A program made the translations under genes and the position numbers. Positions 10,675 to 21,293 of a stretch of DNA of 64,000 nt are shown here, in pieces (within the stretch, counting starts at the first letter, position 1; each line of letters begins with the position of its first letter). The notes under the pieces are model-generated. The model saw only the letters and a program-made list of their open reading frames with translations, was not told the origin of the DNA and did no database searches. Source of the stretch: Isoetes taiwanensis (taxonomy: Eukaryota; Streptophyta; Lycopodiopsida; Isoetales; Isoetaceae); assembly GCA_021234155.1 (NCBI GenBank), contig JAJEKV010000011.1, positions 22,706,416 to 22,770,415 on the forward strand. Reading direction: 5' to 3'.

Positions 10675-10887
10675 ACGTAAAAACAGGGTGGGCGCAATTC
10701 TGCCGTGTCCACCAGTCATGCGATGACACGTGGCGGATATTCTTTTAAAGAATGTCGGACGCTTTTTTTCTTAGTTTTTACTGTGCATTCTTCGTTTTAC
10801 TGAGTTTTCACCCGACAGAATCAAGTTTCCACCCGACATTCTTGCAATTTTCACCCCACAGAATTGCTGCCCACCCTGTTTTCACGT
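10675..10887. repeat. palindrome 3: inverted repeat with 28-bp arms
   Basis: Arms 10,675-10,702 and 10,859-10,887 share ACGT, AAAACAGGGTGGGC and GCAATTCTG in inverted order. Between them, three imperfect direct copies of TTTTCACCCGACA lie at about 10,805-10,860, together with a small CCGTGTC/GACACG pairing. Confidence 0.8.
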
Positions 10888-10890
10888 TTT

Positions 10891-10992
10891 AAGAATCACC
10901 TCTTACCTGTGATTCTGGTGTGTCAACGCCGCCTCCGCCTAACGGCGTCGGCAGCGTTTCCACACCAGAATCACAGGTAAGAGGTGATTCTT
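10891..10992. repeat. palindrome 4: near-perfect hairpin, 39-bp arms
   Basis: Arms 10,891-10,929 and 10,954-10,992 pair around a GC-rich loop. Each arm again contains a small palindrome (AGAATCAC ... GTGATTCT). The same TCA/TTC mismatch seen in palindrome 2 is repeated (GTGTCAAC against GTTTCCAC), although the rest of the arm sequence is different. Confidence 0.85.
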
Positions 10993-11942
10993 ATTGAACG
11001 TGGCAAATATTAATTGAATATTTTTTTTTGCTTCTCTCAATATTAATTGAATAGCTTCAACGGTTCTAGTTTTCAACCCCAAGCACTCGTTTCACAAATC
11101 CATTTGGCATATATAAGATGCTCAAATTAAGTGCAAAGTACTTTTGCACTGGAACGGACTCTCATGTTTTTGTGATAAAAGCTCTTTGAATGGAAGCTGA
11201 ATTGCAACACCAGCTCAGCTCACCAGGCTTAACTTCCATAAGAGGAACAACTGTATGATGTAAGACTGATTGGAATAAGCCCCAATCGTGGCACATTTTA
11301 TAGACACTTAGAGTCTGAAGTGTTGTGTCCTTTCGTGACACATCATCATATCCTTTGACCTGGATTGATGATATGGAAACGCACAAATACATCACATAAA
11401 ACATAGTGTGCTAGTTCAGAAAGATTGCACAGTATCTCTATTTCCAACATAAATAGCATGTTTAGCAGACATCTGTGAATTCAATTTTTGGTGAACTTAC
11501 CTTTTATCACCAAGGACTCACAAGCCAAGATGACTGGAGTCAAGTTTTTTCCAAATTCCAACATTTACCAACTCTGGTATTGATGGAGAAGCTTACATGT
11601 ATGCCATGAACCTTTTTGCCTGAATAATTGCAATGGTGCATTGCAAATTTGTAAGTATAACACACTTGGGCAAGACCACCAGTTTCTGTTAATATGTAAC
11701 TGCTATTTTTTGAGCTTCTGCCTTTCTTAACATCTCAAATTGGAGATTTTTAAACACTACTATGCTCATGAGATGCATAAAGACTTGATGCGTTGCTTTT
11801 GGGCCGAGATGGGAGATCCTTATACTCTCGTACAGGTGGAGTGTGCCAGTGGCATGTCATACAGACCAATATGACATTCTTCATTAAGACAAATACTTAG
11901 ACATTTCAAAAAACTCTCACATTCTCCTTATGTCTTCCTGAT
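10993..11942. other. downstream flank of the PPR gene, no further gene
   Basis: This lies 3' of the PPR gene on the minus strand. A degenerate continuation of the PPR E domain may run for about 40 codons below 11,942. A frame at 11,162-11,404 has no support. No polyadenylation signal could be chosen with confidence. Confidence 0.4.
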
Positions 11943-13955
11943 TCAACCCCCCATACTTCCATATATATTTGCCATAAGCACATAGGACGCAGCATGGTCA
12001 TTGTCAGATTGGACTAGGCATTTGAAGCAGCTTAATCCTAGTGCTGTGTCTCCATAAGTTTTACAGGCACTAAGCAATATTTTCCATGTTTCATTTGATG
12101 GAGGAATAGAGAAAATATCAAGCAAGATTTCTGCCTCATATAAATGCCCTGAGCGCGCAAAGAGATCAACCATGCAATTGCAGTGGTCTAAGGTTGGCAT
12201 AAGCTCATATACTTCTTGCATAAGCTTAAAAAAATGACATGCACTTGCCATCAAATTGGCACGGCTACATGCAGCAAGGAGGCATAAGAATGTAATAGCA
12301 TCTGGTTTCTCACCTAGTTCTTGCATGTCTGTAAAACATTGGACAGCCATATTGCCTTCATAGTTCATGCTGTATCCTCCTATCATTGCTGTCCATGTTG
12401 CAGCATTCTTTATTGGTAGCTTGTCAAAGACAGATCGAGCTTCATCAAGTGATCCACATTTCGCATACATATCAACCAGTGTATTACCAATAGATAGGTC
12501 ATTATGATAACCTCTTTGACAAATCTTATTGTGCAGTTCTCGTCCCCTGTCAATGGCTGCTATGCTGCCACAAGCTTTCATTAAGCACATATATGTGATT
12601 ATATTTGGCGTTACACAATCAATTTGCATCCTAGCATAACACTCCAACGCTTCATGGCCTAATCCATGCTCAGCATATCCCGCAATTAAAGCAGTCCATG
12701 ATATTATGTTTCGATCCGATAATTTGTTGAAGATCTCCTGGGAGTCTGCGAATGAGCCACATTTAGCATACATGTCAACTAATGCATTGGCAACAAGAAT
12801 GTCTTTCTCAAGACCCTTATGAGCAATCTTAACATGTATTTCTTTGCCTTTGTCCAGGGATCTTGTACTGCCACAAGCTTTCAAGATGCAAACAAAGGTA
12901 GCAGCATCTGGTACTATGCCTTCCAATTGCATCTGTTCAAAACTGATCAGTGCTTCCCGAGCACATCCATGTTGAACATATCCTCCAATCAATGCAGTCC
13001 AGGAAACAACATTTCGAACTGGCAGCTTCTCAAGGACTATTCGTGCCTCTGCAAGTGCACCACATTTGGCATACATATCAATCAATGCATTCCCTACAGA
13101 AATATTTTTTTCAAATCCCTTCATAGCAATTGCATTGTGTATTTTTCGGCCTACATCTATGGCTTCTATAACACTACAAGCTTTCAAACTGCAAATAAAT
13201 GTAACATTATTTGCAGGGATACCTTCTAGCTGCATTTGTTGGAAACATCTCAATGCTTCTACAGCAGGCCCAATTTCAGCATAGCCACATATCATTGCAT
13301 TCCATGACACTACATCATGGGATGGAAGCATGTCAAAGACTTCTTGTGCTTCCTGAAGATAGCCACATTTAGCATACATGTCAATTAAGGTACTCCCAAG
13401 AAATAAGTCTCTTTGAAACCCCAACTTGGTGACTTCCCAATGAAGCTGACGACCATTTTCAATATCCTTGAGTTGGGCACATGCTTTGAGTAGAGCTGTA
13501 AATGTAAAACAGTTAACATGTACACTATCTTCACACATTTTTTTGTAGAGGTTCAGAGCATGACGTGATTGCCCACATTGAATATATCCAACAACTAGAG
13601 AAGTCCAGGAATGCTCACTGCGATAAACCAGCGTATTGAAAACCTCATGAGCATCAGCCAAGCTCCCACATTCTATAGACATAGGTACAACATAGTTCCC
13701 AACACCACCATTAACATCCAATCCAGTTTCTGAGCTATGCATATGAATGTGCTTGGCGTATGCTAAAATCTTAAATTTCCTTGCCTTTTGCAACAGACCT
13801 ACAACGTTCTCAATTGAAGCTGGCCCACTACACTGGTCCACAAGACTAATAGAATTAAGAGCTGACCAGCGAATGTCTTCCTGCCCTTTTAAATAATTCA
13901 ATGAGCCTAACTTTCTTTCTGATCTGAAGAGTCTTTGACATATGTAGTATCTCAT
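11943..13955 (-). CDS. PLS-class pentatricopeptide repeat protein, C-terminally short
   Basis: A 670-codon intronless frame with ATG at 13,955. PPR proteins of this class bind single organelle transcripts in mitochondria or plastids, mostly for RNA editing or processing. The first 25 residues are rich in Arg, Lys and hydrophobics without acids at the start, which fits an organelle presequence. From about residue 100 the protein is an array of P, L and S repeats. The S motif DMYAKCG occurs four times, with degenerate versions at residue 90 (SIECGSLADA) and near 590 (DLFARSGHLYEA). The end, ETWKILLSACKTYGD, is the E1 motif. The frame stops at SMGG, after a run of six G on the coding strand, just before an E2 motif would follow; E+ and DYW domains are absent. 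Either a natural truncation or a frameshift. Confidence 0.92.
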   Translation of the reverse strand: MRYYICQRLFRSERKLGSLNYLKGQEDIRWSALNSISLVDQCSGPASIENVVGLLQKARKFKILAYAKHIHMHSSETGLDVNGGVGNYVVPMSIECGSLADAHEVFNTLVYRSEHSWTSLVVGYIQCGQSRHALNLYKKMCEDSVHVNCFTFTALLKACAQLKDIENGRQLHWEVTKLGFQRDLFLGSTLIDMYAKCGYLQEAQEVFDMLPSHDVVSWNAMICGYAEIGPAVEALRCFQQMQLEGIPANNVTFICSLKACSVIEAIDVGRKIHNAIAMKGFEKNISVGNALIDMYAKCGALAEARIVLEKLPVRNVVSWTALIGGYVQHGCAREALISFEQMQLEGIVPDAATFVCILKACGSTRSLDKGKEIHVKIAHKGLEKDILVANALVDMYAKCGSFADSQEIFNKLSDRNIISWTALIAGYAEHGLGHEALECYARMQIDCVTPNIITYMCLMKACGSIAAIDRGRELHNKICQRGYHNDLSIGNTLVDMYAKCGSLDEARSVFDKLPIKNAATWTAMIGGYSMNYEGNMAVQCFTDMQELGEKPDAITFLCLLAACSRANLMASACHFFKLMQEVYELMPTLDHCNCMVDLFARSGHLYEAEILLDIFSIPPSNETWKILLSACKTYGDTALGLSCFKCLVQSDNDHAASYVLMANIYGSMGG

Positions 13956-15085
13956 GTCATCACAGGTCCATGAAATTTTCTGGGCCGAGTTTATAAAGCA
14001 TTTTACACGAAAAACAATTCATAATAAAAATGTACTGATGGTTAACTTACTGGTTACAGGCACCCATCGACAGATCGTTCTATGTGCTGCAACGCATATG
14101 GCTTTTATACGAGGTATAACATATGTATACATGCGTTCCAAAGTTAAATGGTGTTGATTTAGAAATTTCGCTAAAGTTGATGTTGGAATATGAAGGTCAA
14201 AATTATTGTCTTTACCTCCTTGGTCCTGGAAATTCTTTAAGCATAATCCGCAATTTTCCTGTTCCCACTCCCTTCCATAGGAAATTATGAAGAAAAATTG
14301 TTATCTTTAGTAGAAATTTTCCCCGGACTTTCTAAACTGTACTACAAATTTTAATTCACATTGTAGGTTACAAGGGCTCCAGGGAATTTCACAAACAAGG
14401 GATCTATCTTTCGACATTTACAAAATGCCTCCAAATTCATATGTAATTAAGAGAAATGTAAGTTTGGCAAACCTACCCCTTTGTACACAGACCAGTGTTG
14501 ATTTTAGTGGCTATATATCGCAAAATTTCTATGTTATGTTTTTGGATTTTGAAAAACTTGCCACTATACTTATTGTTGATAGGCTTCTTTCGGTTAAAAT
14601 ATGAGATAAATCCCCCCCCCCTCCCCTTTTTTGAAAAGCCTTCCCACTTCTGCCACATTCGCCAATAATATGAACTTAGTGAAGGAGCCTCTCTATCAAT
14701 AATCTCACTCTATCAATAATCTCAATTTTTATATTTTGGACAGGTCGCCCATTTAAAATCCATTGATTTACCAATTCTATATAACCGTAATGAATAGAAG
14801 GCTAAAATTATGCTAAAATTATGTCAGAATTATAAGGTGGAATCGGTCTACGTATTGCGGAGCGACCCCTCTTTAACAGCAGAGATTTGAACTGTTAGGT
14901 TATGAGAAGCGTAACGAGGGAAGGCAGAGATGGAGGTAACGGAAAAGGAGAGACGACAGGCCGATTAATGTGGCTGCCGCTTTCGATGTTGCTTTTGCGC
15001 CACTTCCCCTGTTCTTTCTTGAGCGCCCATTCCGCTTCTGCCCTCTCTGGTTATGGCGATGGTCTACCCTTCTGCCCTCTCCTTT
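13956..15085. other. upstream flank of the PPR gene; no gene
   Basis: Probable promoter side of the PPR gene. No reading frame here is supported. There is a C-tract at about 14,610-14,622. The GC-richer part 14,925-15,075 shares short words with 16,205-16,350 (for example TTATGGCGATGG), perhaps an old duplication. Confidence 0.4.
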
Positions 15086-15160
15086 CTTTTTCTTTTTTCT
15101 TTTTTTTTTTTTTTTTTTTTTTTTTGAGAGAGAGAGAGAGAGAGAACGAGATATATATAA
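15086..15160. repeat. microsatellites: poly-T, (GA)n, (AT)n
   Basis: A poly-T tract (about 15,100-15,125) runs into about ten GA units (15,126-15,145) and a short AT run (15,151-15,159). Frames drawn through it are artefacts of simple sequence. Confidence 0.95.
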
Positions 15161-15515
15161 AAGATAAGAAATACAATGCTTCATCACACATAGAGAATTA
15201 CTATAGGAGTAAATCTCAACATCTTCATCCTCTACATGTTGAAACTTATTTTCTGCCCTAAAAGCTGATATACATTAAGTGCATAGATCCTTCAACTTAG
15301 TAACCAAAAAGTACAAGAAGATGCTAGGAATAAAGCTCTTGAAAGATTCATCTAATCTTGGAGAGGCAGAGTAGGGACATGGGGAAGAAAAAAGTAACGT
15401 GGCTTTGCTCATTGCTTGAGCACCAAAATCAGTAGAGAATGCAGAGAAGACATGGAATTCTGAGCAACTCGAACATAGCACTATTTGAGTGGTCCAAATC
15501 AGATTTGAATGTACC

Positions 15516-15812
15516 TAGTATTTGGCATATTATCAGTACCAAAGGAAAGCATACAAGCTTCAGTACTTGTATGGCTATTCTAAATTTGCAGTTCTTGAAA
15601 TACCACCAGGGATGTTTAGAAATCTTTTTAAGCTTTAGTACTTGAATAATCCAGCATTTTCTGCCCTGGTATTTGGTATATCAGTACCAAAAGAAGTCAC
15701 ATATGCTTCAGTACTTGTGTGGCTATTCAAGCATTGCAGTTTTTGAAATAGCACCAGGATGCTCAGAATTCTTTTCAAGCTTCAATACTTGAATAATCCA
15801 GCATCTTCTGCC
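15516..15812. repeat. tandem duplication, period about 150 bp
   Basis: Copy one (about 15,516-15,665) and copy two (about 15,666-15,812) share GTATTTGG, ATCAGTACCAAA, CTTCAGTACTTGT, GGCTATTC and the closing GAATAATCCAGCAT in the same order, with scattered substitutions. Non-coding. Confidence 0.8.
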
Positions 15813-16905
15813 GTGCCATACAATCTGTTATACCCTTCACTCAAACCACCAATGTTTCCAAATTATTTAAAGCGGCCTTCTGTCAAACATTATACGAAAA
15901 TTTCTGATCATTCAATTGTGAATCTGGACCTTTCTTGCTAGTAAGAAAGAGCCGGAGGAAGGAGATATGGGACGAAAATGGCCGACAATTCTCAGTACAA
16001 ATACAAGGACTACAAGATTTAACAAGGCTAAAAAACTTCTTTATTCAAGATTTCACCGCAATCTGCGAGATCAAGAACCCGCATTGAAGATGATTCCAAA
16101 ACTGTAAATCGTTCAGCCTGTGATGAATGATGTTGATCCAAGAATTGTTAACCTACCCCTACTAGCCGCTGACCCGATTCAAACGAATTTAGATGCCTTT
16201 ACAGTGCCGGAAGGGCAAGGATGAGGGCGGCCTCTCCATGCCACCACCGCCCTAGTCGCAACGCCAAGAAACGTGCCCCGTTTCATTCTCTGTCAAGAAT
16301 CCCCTCTCTGTTATGGCGATGGTTCTACAGTTCCTCTGTTCTGCCCTCTACAGTTCCTCTGTTGTTGAGGAGCTACATTCCCAACAAAAGAAAAGATCTG
16401 CACCAACATCTCTCAGGAGGACCGATACCCTGCGCTCTCCGTTCGGTAATTCTAACATGCGCTCTGCTTTTGGTCAAGACCGCTCATGTACTCCATCAGC
16501 TATTGGGAGCTAGTATTTTCTACAGAGTTTCCTGTTTATAGTTTTGTGTGCGTTTATGCTTGATATGTGCCATTTTCCACCCTCAAGCAGTTTTTTTAGC
16601 AGTTTATTCCCCTTTTTTTTACACAGACTCTCCGTGACGGGCATCAATTTCTCGAGCCGTCAGCCATAAAGTTGTAGGGCAGTGACGGTCGGAGAAGGCC
16701 ACCAGTCAGGAAAGCTTTTGGGCACGAACTTTTTGCACTGCTGAATCTCTGATGAATCACTGATTGATTCTCTTCGGGTTGCTGAAATTCATGATTTTCC
16801 AGATCGTCCGACCCATTACTGCAACATCTTCAATTAATATGGAGATAATTCATGTTTTGAGTTAAGAAAACTCTATTTTTTGATCTGTATTCCACAGCTT
16901 GAAAC
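15813..16905. other. upstream flank of the RING/coiled-coil gene
   Basis: Contains a weak frame at 16,221-16,541 with no recognisable domain. A pyrimidine-rich stretch before 16,897 ending TTCCACAG could be a splice acceptor for a 5' leader of the gene at 16,906. Confidence 0.35.
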
Positions 16906-18496
16906 ATGGCGACCAAAACCAATTCTGGCGAGGTACAAGCTCCCTCTTGCATTTCTAAATTATTTTTAAGGGACCAGACTAAGAACTCGATTTTGCAGGA
17001 GTTACTTTTTGCAAGAACACCCATTGAATTTGCAAAGAATCGGAAACTTTTGATGGAGGGAAAGAATCCAAGAAGTATCAAGTGGGCAGATGTTCCAAGT
17101 GCTGATTTTTTGCAGGTTTGGGAAAAACCTATGCCCAAGACCGGCAAGATACACATCAAGCTAATTAAGCCCCAGTTCAAGACAGCACTCTCTGATTTGA
17201 TAGAGAGAGTTTATCAAAAACCGCTTCCAAATAATGAATCGAGAACCCTTTTTGCAAGGGCTTTCGCCTGGTCACATACTGCAAAAGCATTGCATAATCC
17301 TGATGATTTTAAGGTTAATTGGGCGAGTCTAGCAGTAGATGCTTACATAATTGGCCAAGCTCAGCTGAATAAAGACCATGTGAATGCTTTCGAGAAGAAT
17401 ACTACTGCACTGCTGAATCATATAAGGTCACTTTTTGTAATGTATGAGGATAGCAAGAAGGAATTGGTGCAGAAACAGGCCGACCTGTTGAGAATGGAAG
17501 GTTCCATCAGCAACTCGAATGCAAACTTTAAGGATCTAGAAGAAGAGATAAAGGAGAAGAGGCAGATGTGGATGGAATTGTAGCTGTTCAGTCCTGATGA
17601 AGAAGTGGCAATACAAGAATTGCAAAGGGATGAGCAAGCACTCCAAGCTTTTCTAGACAAGCAGATGTCGAAGGTGCACATCAGGTTTGCAGGAAGTAAA
17701 GAAAAATATTTCTATTCTTAAATCTGATATTGATAATTATGAAACTAATATGAAGTATTGGCATGCCAAGTGCAAGCATGTGGCTCATTTGCATCAGAAT
17801 GAGAAATCCAAGATTAGTCTCCCAAAACTGGGAATGGTAACTTATAATTTCCCAATGTCCAAAGGGGCAACCACATGTGAGGGTTGTGGCCTTCCGTTTT
17901 CAGAAGAATATGAATTGCATGTTAAGATTACATCATGTGGTCACATCTACCATGTTATATGTTTTAGTGTTGTGCTGGAAAGCATGCATTGCATTGCATC
18001 TGGTTGTGATGTTGAGGTTCCTCCAAGTATTCTGAATGAACTTGGTTTCAAGGAACTCAAGCCACCAGATTCAGATGAAGAAGAATCAAGTGAAGAAACA
18101 GAAGCAGAAGAATTGGAAAAAAGCAGCAAGGTCAAGAGTGGGAAAAAGCAGAAGGAGGTGACATCCAAGAAGAGATTCAGAGAAGAAACTAGCTCGAGCA
18201 CCTCTTTGTTCAATGATCCATCAAGCTCAGACTTTTAGCCTGTCAGAGTGGCAAAGAACAGAATAACAAGGAGTGCCACTAAGTCATGTGGTCAAAAACC
18301 AATAGATAAAGGTATTTATTCAGTATTTTCTCAAGTTAGTTTATACCTTGCTTCGGAACAAAATATTTTTACCCCGGTTATTGTGATTCCATCGCAAAAA
18401 ATTCCATCCCGCGGAATCACCAGGCCGAGACTCCGTTATCCGTACCAGAGCCCCCGTTATCCGTACCTGACAGGGTCGCTTTCAGGTCATTTATAC

Positions 18497-18895
18497 CTTC
18501 CGGCGGAATCACAACTTTGCTATTCCGCCAGATGGAATCACCAATTTACGATTCTTCGAGATGGAATCACCACTCATGTATTCCGCCAGACGGAATCACA
18601 ACCGTATTATTTATTCCGCGAGACGGAATCACAATCGTGTTATTCCGCCAGACGGAATCACAACCTTGCTATTCCGCCAGATGGAATCACGAACGTCTGA
18701 TTCCGTGAGATGGAATCACCACTTACGTATCCCGCCAGACAGAATCACAACATTGCTATTCTGCCAGATGGAATCACAACCATGCGATTCTGCCCGGTGG
18801 AATCACCCCCTTCCACTTCCGCGGGGCGGAATCACCATATTCTGATTCCGTACGATGGAATCACCCCAGATGGGATTCCTCCCGACGGAATCACC
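18497..18895. repeat. palindromic minisatellite, 14 units of about 29 bp
   Basis: Fourteen copies of GGAATCAC (one altered to AGAATCAC) recur every 24-35 bases. They are mostly preceded by ATTCCGCCAGA(C/T), which makes an inverted pair ATTCCG...CGGAAT at each unit boundary. The 9-11 bases between are variable. Three inverted copies (GTGATTCCGTC type) lie near the other end at about 20,262-20,330. These look like subterminal motifs of the Mutator-like element, possibly transposase-binding sites. Confidence 0.85.
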
Positions 18896-19297
18896 TGGAG
18901 AAGCCCAATGTTTGCCATTTTCAATTTCTGCAGATGAGTGGCAGATTCTCAAAGTATAACTTACATTTGCTTGCTACATTTGCTTGCAAAAGCAAGCAGG
19001 GTGGATTGAATTGGAAGAAAATATAAACTTGTGCTACTCCATTTTTTGTGTGGGTGTCCATTGTTATTCTATGCACTGCCCAGAATTTTTATGGATGGGG
19101 ATTTGAACCCCTTGCCATTATTGGCAATGCCATGGCCGAACAAAATGATCCAGAGATTGGCGGGTATTCTATGATCAAGCAATAGCAAAGTGCATGCAGA
19201 TTCAACATACCTTATGCACACCGGAATAGTAGATGGGTATTGTGCTTGAACAGCCATTGCTTCTCGCCTTCTTGAGTCCAGTTCTCCAAATTCCGAC

Positions 19298-19800
19298 TTA
19301 AAAAAAGCCGATTGTCAAAATCAGGCCTAATGAGCCAAGAACTGCAGAAAACAAACAGTAAAGAAACTGATCAGACCAAAAGGAAAAAGAAAAGAAACGA
19401 AAAATGGGGATAAAAAAGAAAACGGAGATCTTCAGAAAACGGAGCTCTTGAGAGCTGTTGGCGGTGGTGCTGCGACCGGATTCGACAGATAAGGCAGAGG
19501 ATTGGGGGGGCAAATTGGGTGGATTTTCGGGGAGCAAGCTGCAGCGGCAGAGGGGGCAGGTTGAATGGGAGAGGAGCCAGGTATCGATGCAATCGAGATG
19601 GAAAGCATGGCTGCATTTGGGCAGAAGCCGGAGCCGATCTTCGCCTTGAAATTCAGCCAGGCAGACCGCGCAATCGGCCCCCTCCTTGAGCCCTCGGATG
19701 GATTTGTACCAGAAAACTGGCAGCGTGTCTATGAATGCCTGCTCCACTCCGGCGTCGTGCAGATGGAAGAGCTCCGTTTTCTGCTAGAGCTCCGTTTTCT
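19298..19800 (-). pseudogene. captured fragment of an ATL-type RING-H2 E3 ubiquitin ligase
   Basis: The minus-strand frame reads FHLHDAGVEQAFIDTLPVFWY, then GADCAVCLAEF, then LLPKCSHAFHLDCIDTWL and STCPLCR. All eight zinc ligands of a RING-H2 finger are present in the C3H2C3 order, with the tryptophan that contacts E2 enzymes. The segment before the RING, with the GLD-like GVEQAF, matches ATL13/ATL46-type ligases. The N-terminal membrane helix of ATL proteins and any start ATG are missing; the frame is open upstream. Downstream, a serine-rich part is followed by a hydrophobic stretch up to a stop at 19,298. It lies wholly inside the Mutator-like element, so it is a captured gene segment. Whether it is expressed cannot be seen. 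Confidence 0.85.
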
Positions 19801-21293
19801 GCTGATCCCCGTTTTCTGCGGATCTCAAACTTGCTGCAATTATAATTTCTGCTCTCAAACCGAAGAGCCCTTCTAAAACGGAAGGCACAGAGCAAGTATA
19901 GGGCCTCGCAAAAAAATTCTTGACCAAATAAATGAAGAGTCATCCACTATAAACGCCTTATAACGATCTATTCTCGCCGATCAAGGAGGCCCTCTTCTGA
20001 TCTTGCATCCCCTGCTGGGGCTTTTCCTTCCACAGCCGGACCTGCAAGCATGGGCAGCCTATTTCCTTCCACAGCCGGATCTGCAAGCATTTAACCAAGA
20101 TTGAAAACCTGTAGATGGTGCCTGATCTGTAGAAGCAAAAATAAAACAAGAACAAGAAAAGAAGGAAACCCCAGCCGGAGCAAGCCGCCATAGCCGAAAA
20201 ACCTCGCACAAGAACAGTACGTCAAAAATTTGAATTTTTAGTGAGATATTCTAGATGGTGATTCTGTGGCATGGAATAAAAGTGTGGTGATTCCGTCCCG
20301 CGGTATTTTGCGGAGGTGATTCCGTCGGAAGATATAAAATAGACGGTTAGGATGCACCCTTTAGATAGATGGCTAGGATCAATCAGAAGGTACACCTGAC
20401 ACTGTCAGGTACGGATAACGGGGCCTCCGGAACGGATCCCGTTCCAAAGGGTCTGTGATTCTGCGGGATGGAATTTTTTGCGATGGAATCACAATAACCG
20501 GGGTAAAAATATTTTCACGCCCTTGCTTCAAGTTTGTTTATTCCTTGCAGATCCAATTGATGTAGACAAGGTAAGTCCAATGAAGTTTTCTCACTTACCT
20601 CGTGAAGAGAGTCCTCAGATAGGCACTAAATCAGTAGGTAATTAATTTAACATTGAGATATGAGATGTACTACCTTACTTAAGATTTTTTTTTGCTGCAG
20701 ACAATAGATGTGATGATGTTATAGATAACATTGTCCAGCATTATTTTGCAGTGCATAATTTGTCTCAAAAAATGAAAGGTAAGCAACATTTCAGCATGTA
20801 ACATTTACTGATGTGTATATGACTTACAACAGCTTTTTTAATGCAGAAAAAATTTCAAAAGTGGTTGGACAGGAAGGTGTTGTGGAAACTAAGGTTTCAG
20901 ACAAGGTTTTATCTCCAATGAACACTCCACTTAAAGAAGGTAAGCACTTTTTCAGCACATGTGTTCAGAAGTTCTATTTGTAGACTAACCTAACTTGTAT
21001 TATGCAGATCCTCCAGTTCCAGTGCAATGGTTGAGTCTGAGCAAATTCCAACTACCTTGAGCACTTGTAAGTGTTATCTTGCACATTTTGCTTGCAAAAA
21101 TAAATTTTTATTTACGTGTTTGTTTGCAGGTCGAGAATTGAGCACAGTGGTGATCTAACCAGCACGTGAGATATTTTCTCCATCACAGAGGAAAGTGCTG
21201 TTGTCTCTACAAAGCCCAGACAGCCCCATGGAGGATGATGTTACCATGGAGAAGTGGTTGGAGAAGAAGCCGCATAAGAATTTGCAACTGTAA

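Larger units (their letters stand above)
18346..20529. mobile_element. Mutator-like element with captured gene (Pack-MULE type), 9-bp target duplication
   Basis: The element spans 18,355-20,520, flanked by CCTTGCTTC on both sides (18,346-18,354 and 20,521-20,529), an exact 9-bp target duplication. Its ends are inverted repeats about 65 bp long sharing AAAATATTTTTACCCCGG, TTATTGTGATTCCATCGC and AAAAAATTCCATCCCGC. Direct copies of CCGTTATCCGTACC and palindromes such as CTGACACTGTCAG lie just inside. No transposase is present, so it is non-autonomous. It carries a minisatellite at the left and a fragment of an ATL ubiquitin-ligase gene in the centre. Nine-base duplications and long inverted ends are typical of Mutator-like elements; gene fragments inside define Pack-MULEs. 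It sits within an intron of the RING/coiled-coil gene. Confidence 0.85.
16906..21293 (+). pseudogene. multi-exon RING-like and coiled-coil gene, interrupted and broken
   Basis: The first exon runs from ATG at 16,906 to a donor at 18,311. It encodes about 225 residues (motifs IKWADVPSADFLQVWEKP and LFARAFAWSHTAKALHNPDD), then a coiled coil ending KEKRQMWMEL, a TAG at 17,581, a one-base frameshift near 17,686, a second coiled coil, and a RING-like cluster (CEGCGLPF, then CGHIYHVICF, then a CxxxGC). An acidic/Lys-rich tail ends in another stop at 18,236. The next intron (18,312-20,550) contains the Mutator-like element. Later exons with good splice sites and agreeing phase are 20,551-20,637 (or a donor at 20,571), 20,701-20,778, 20,847-20,940, 21,008-21,066 and 21,130-21,293, ending LEKKPHKNLQL and TAA. 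I do not recognise the family. The tail-to-tail transposase gene suggests both may belong to one DNA transposon. Confidence 0.6.

Noticed and set aside
12819-13229. Plus-strand frames within the PPR gene
   Set aside because: Antisense of the PPR repeats.
14900-15261. Coding frames through the poly-T and GA tract
   Set aside because: Produced by simple sequence; composition is not protein-like.
18497-18895. CRISPR-like array of palindromic repeats with variable spacers
   Set aside because: The units are imperfect, gaps are only 9-11 bases, and the setting is a plant DNA transposon with target duplications; it is a subterminal minisatellite.
19065-19150. tRNA or SINE on the minus strand (B-box GGTTCAAATCC)
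   Set aside because: The B-box is good, but no matching acceptor stem, D-arm or A-box at proper spacing could be built.
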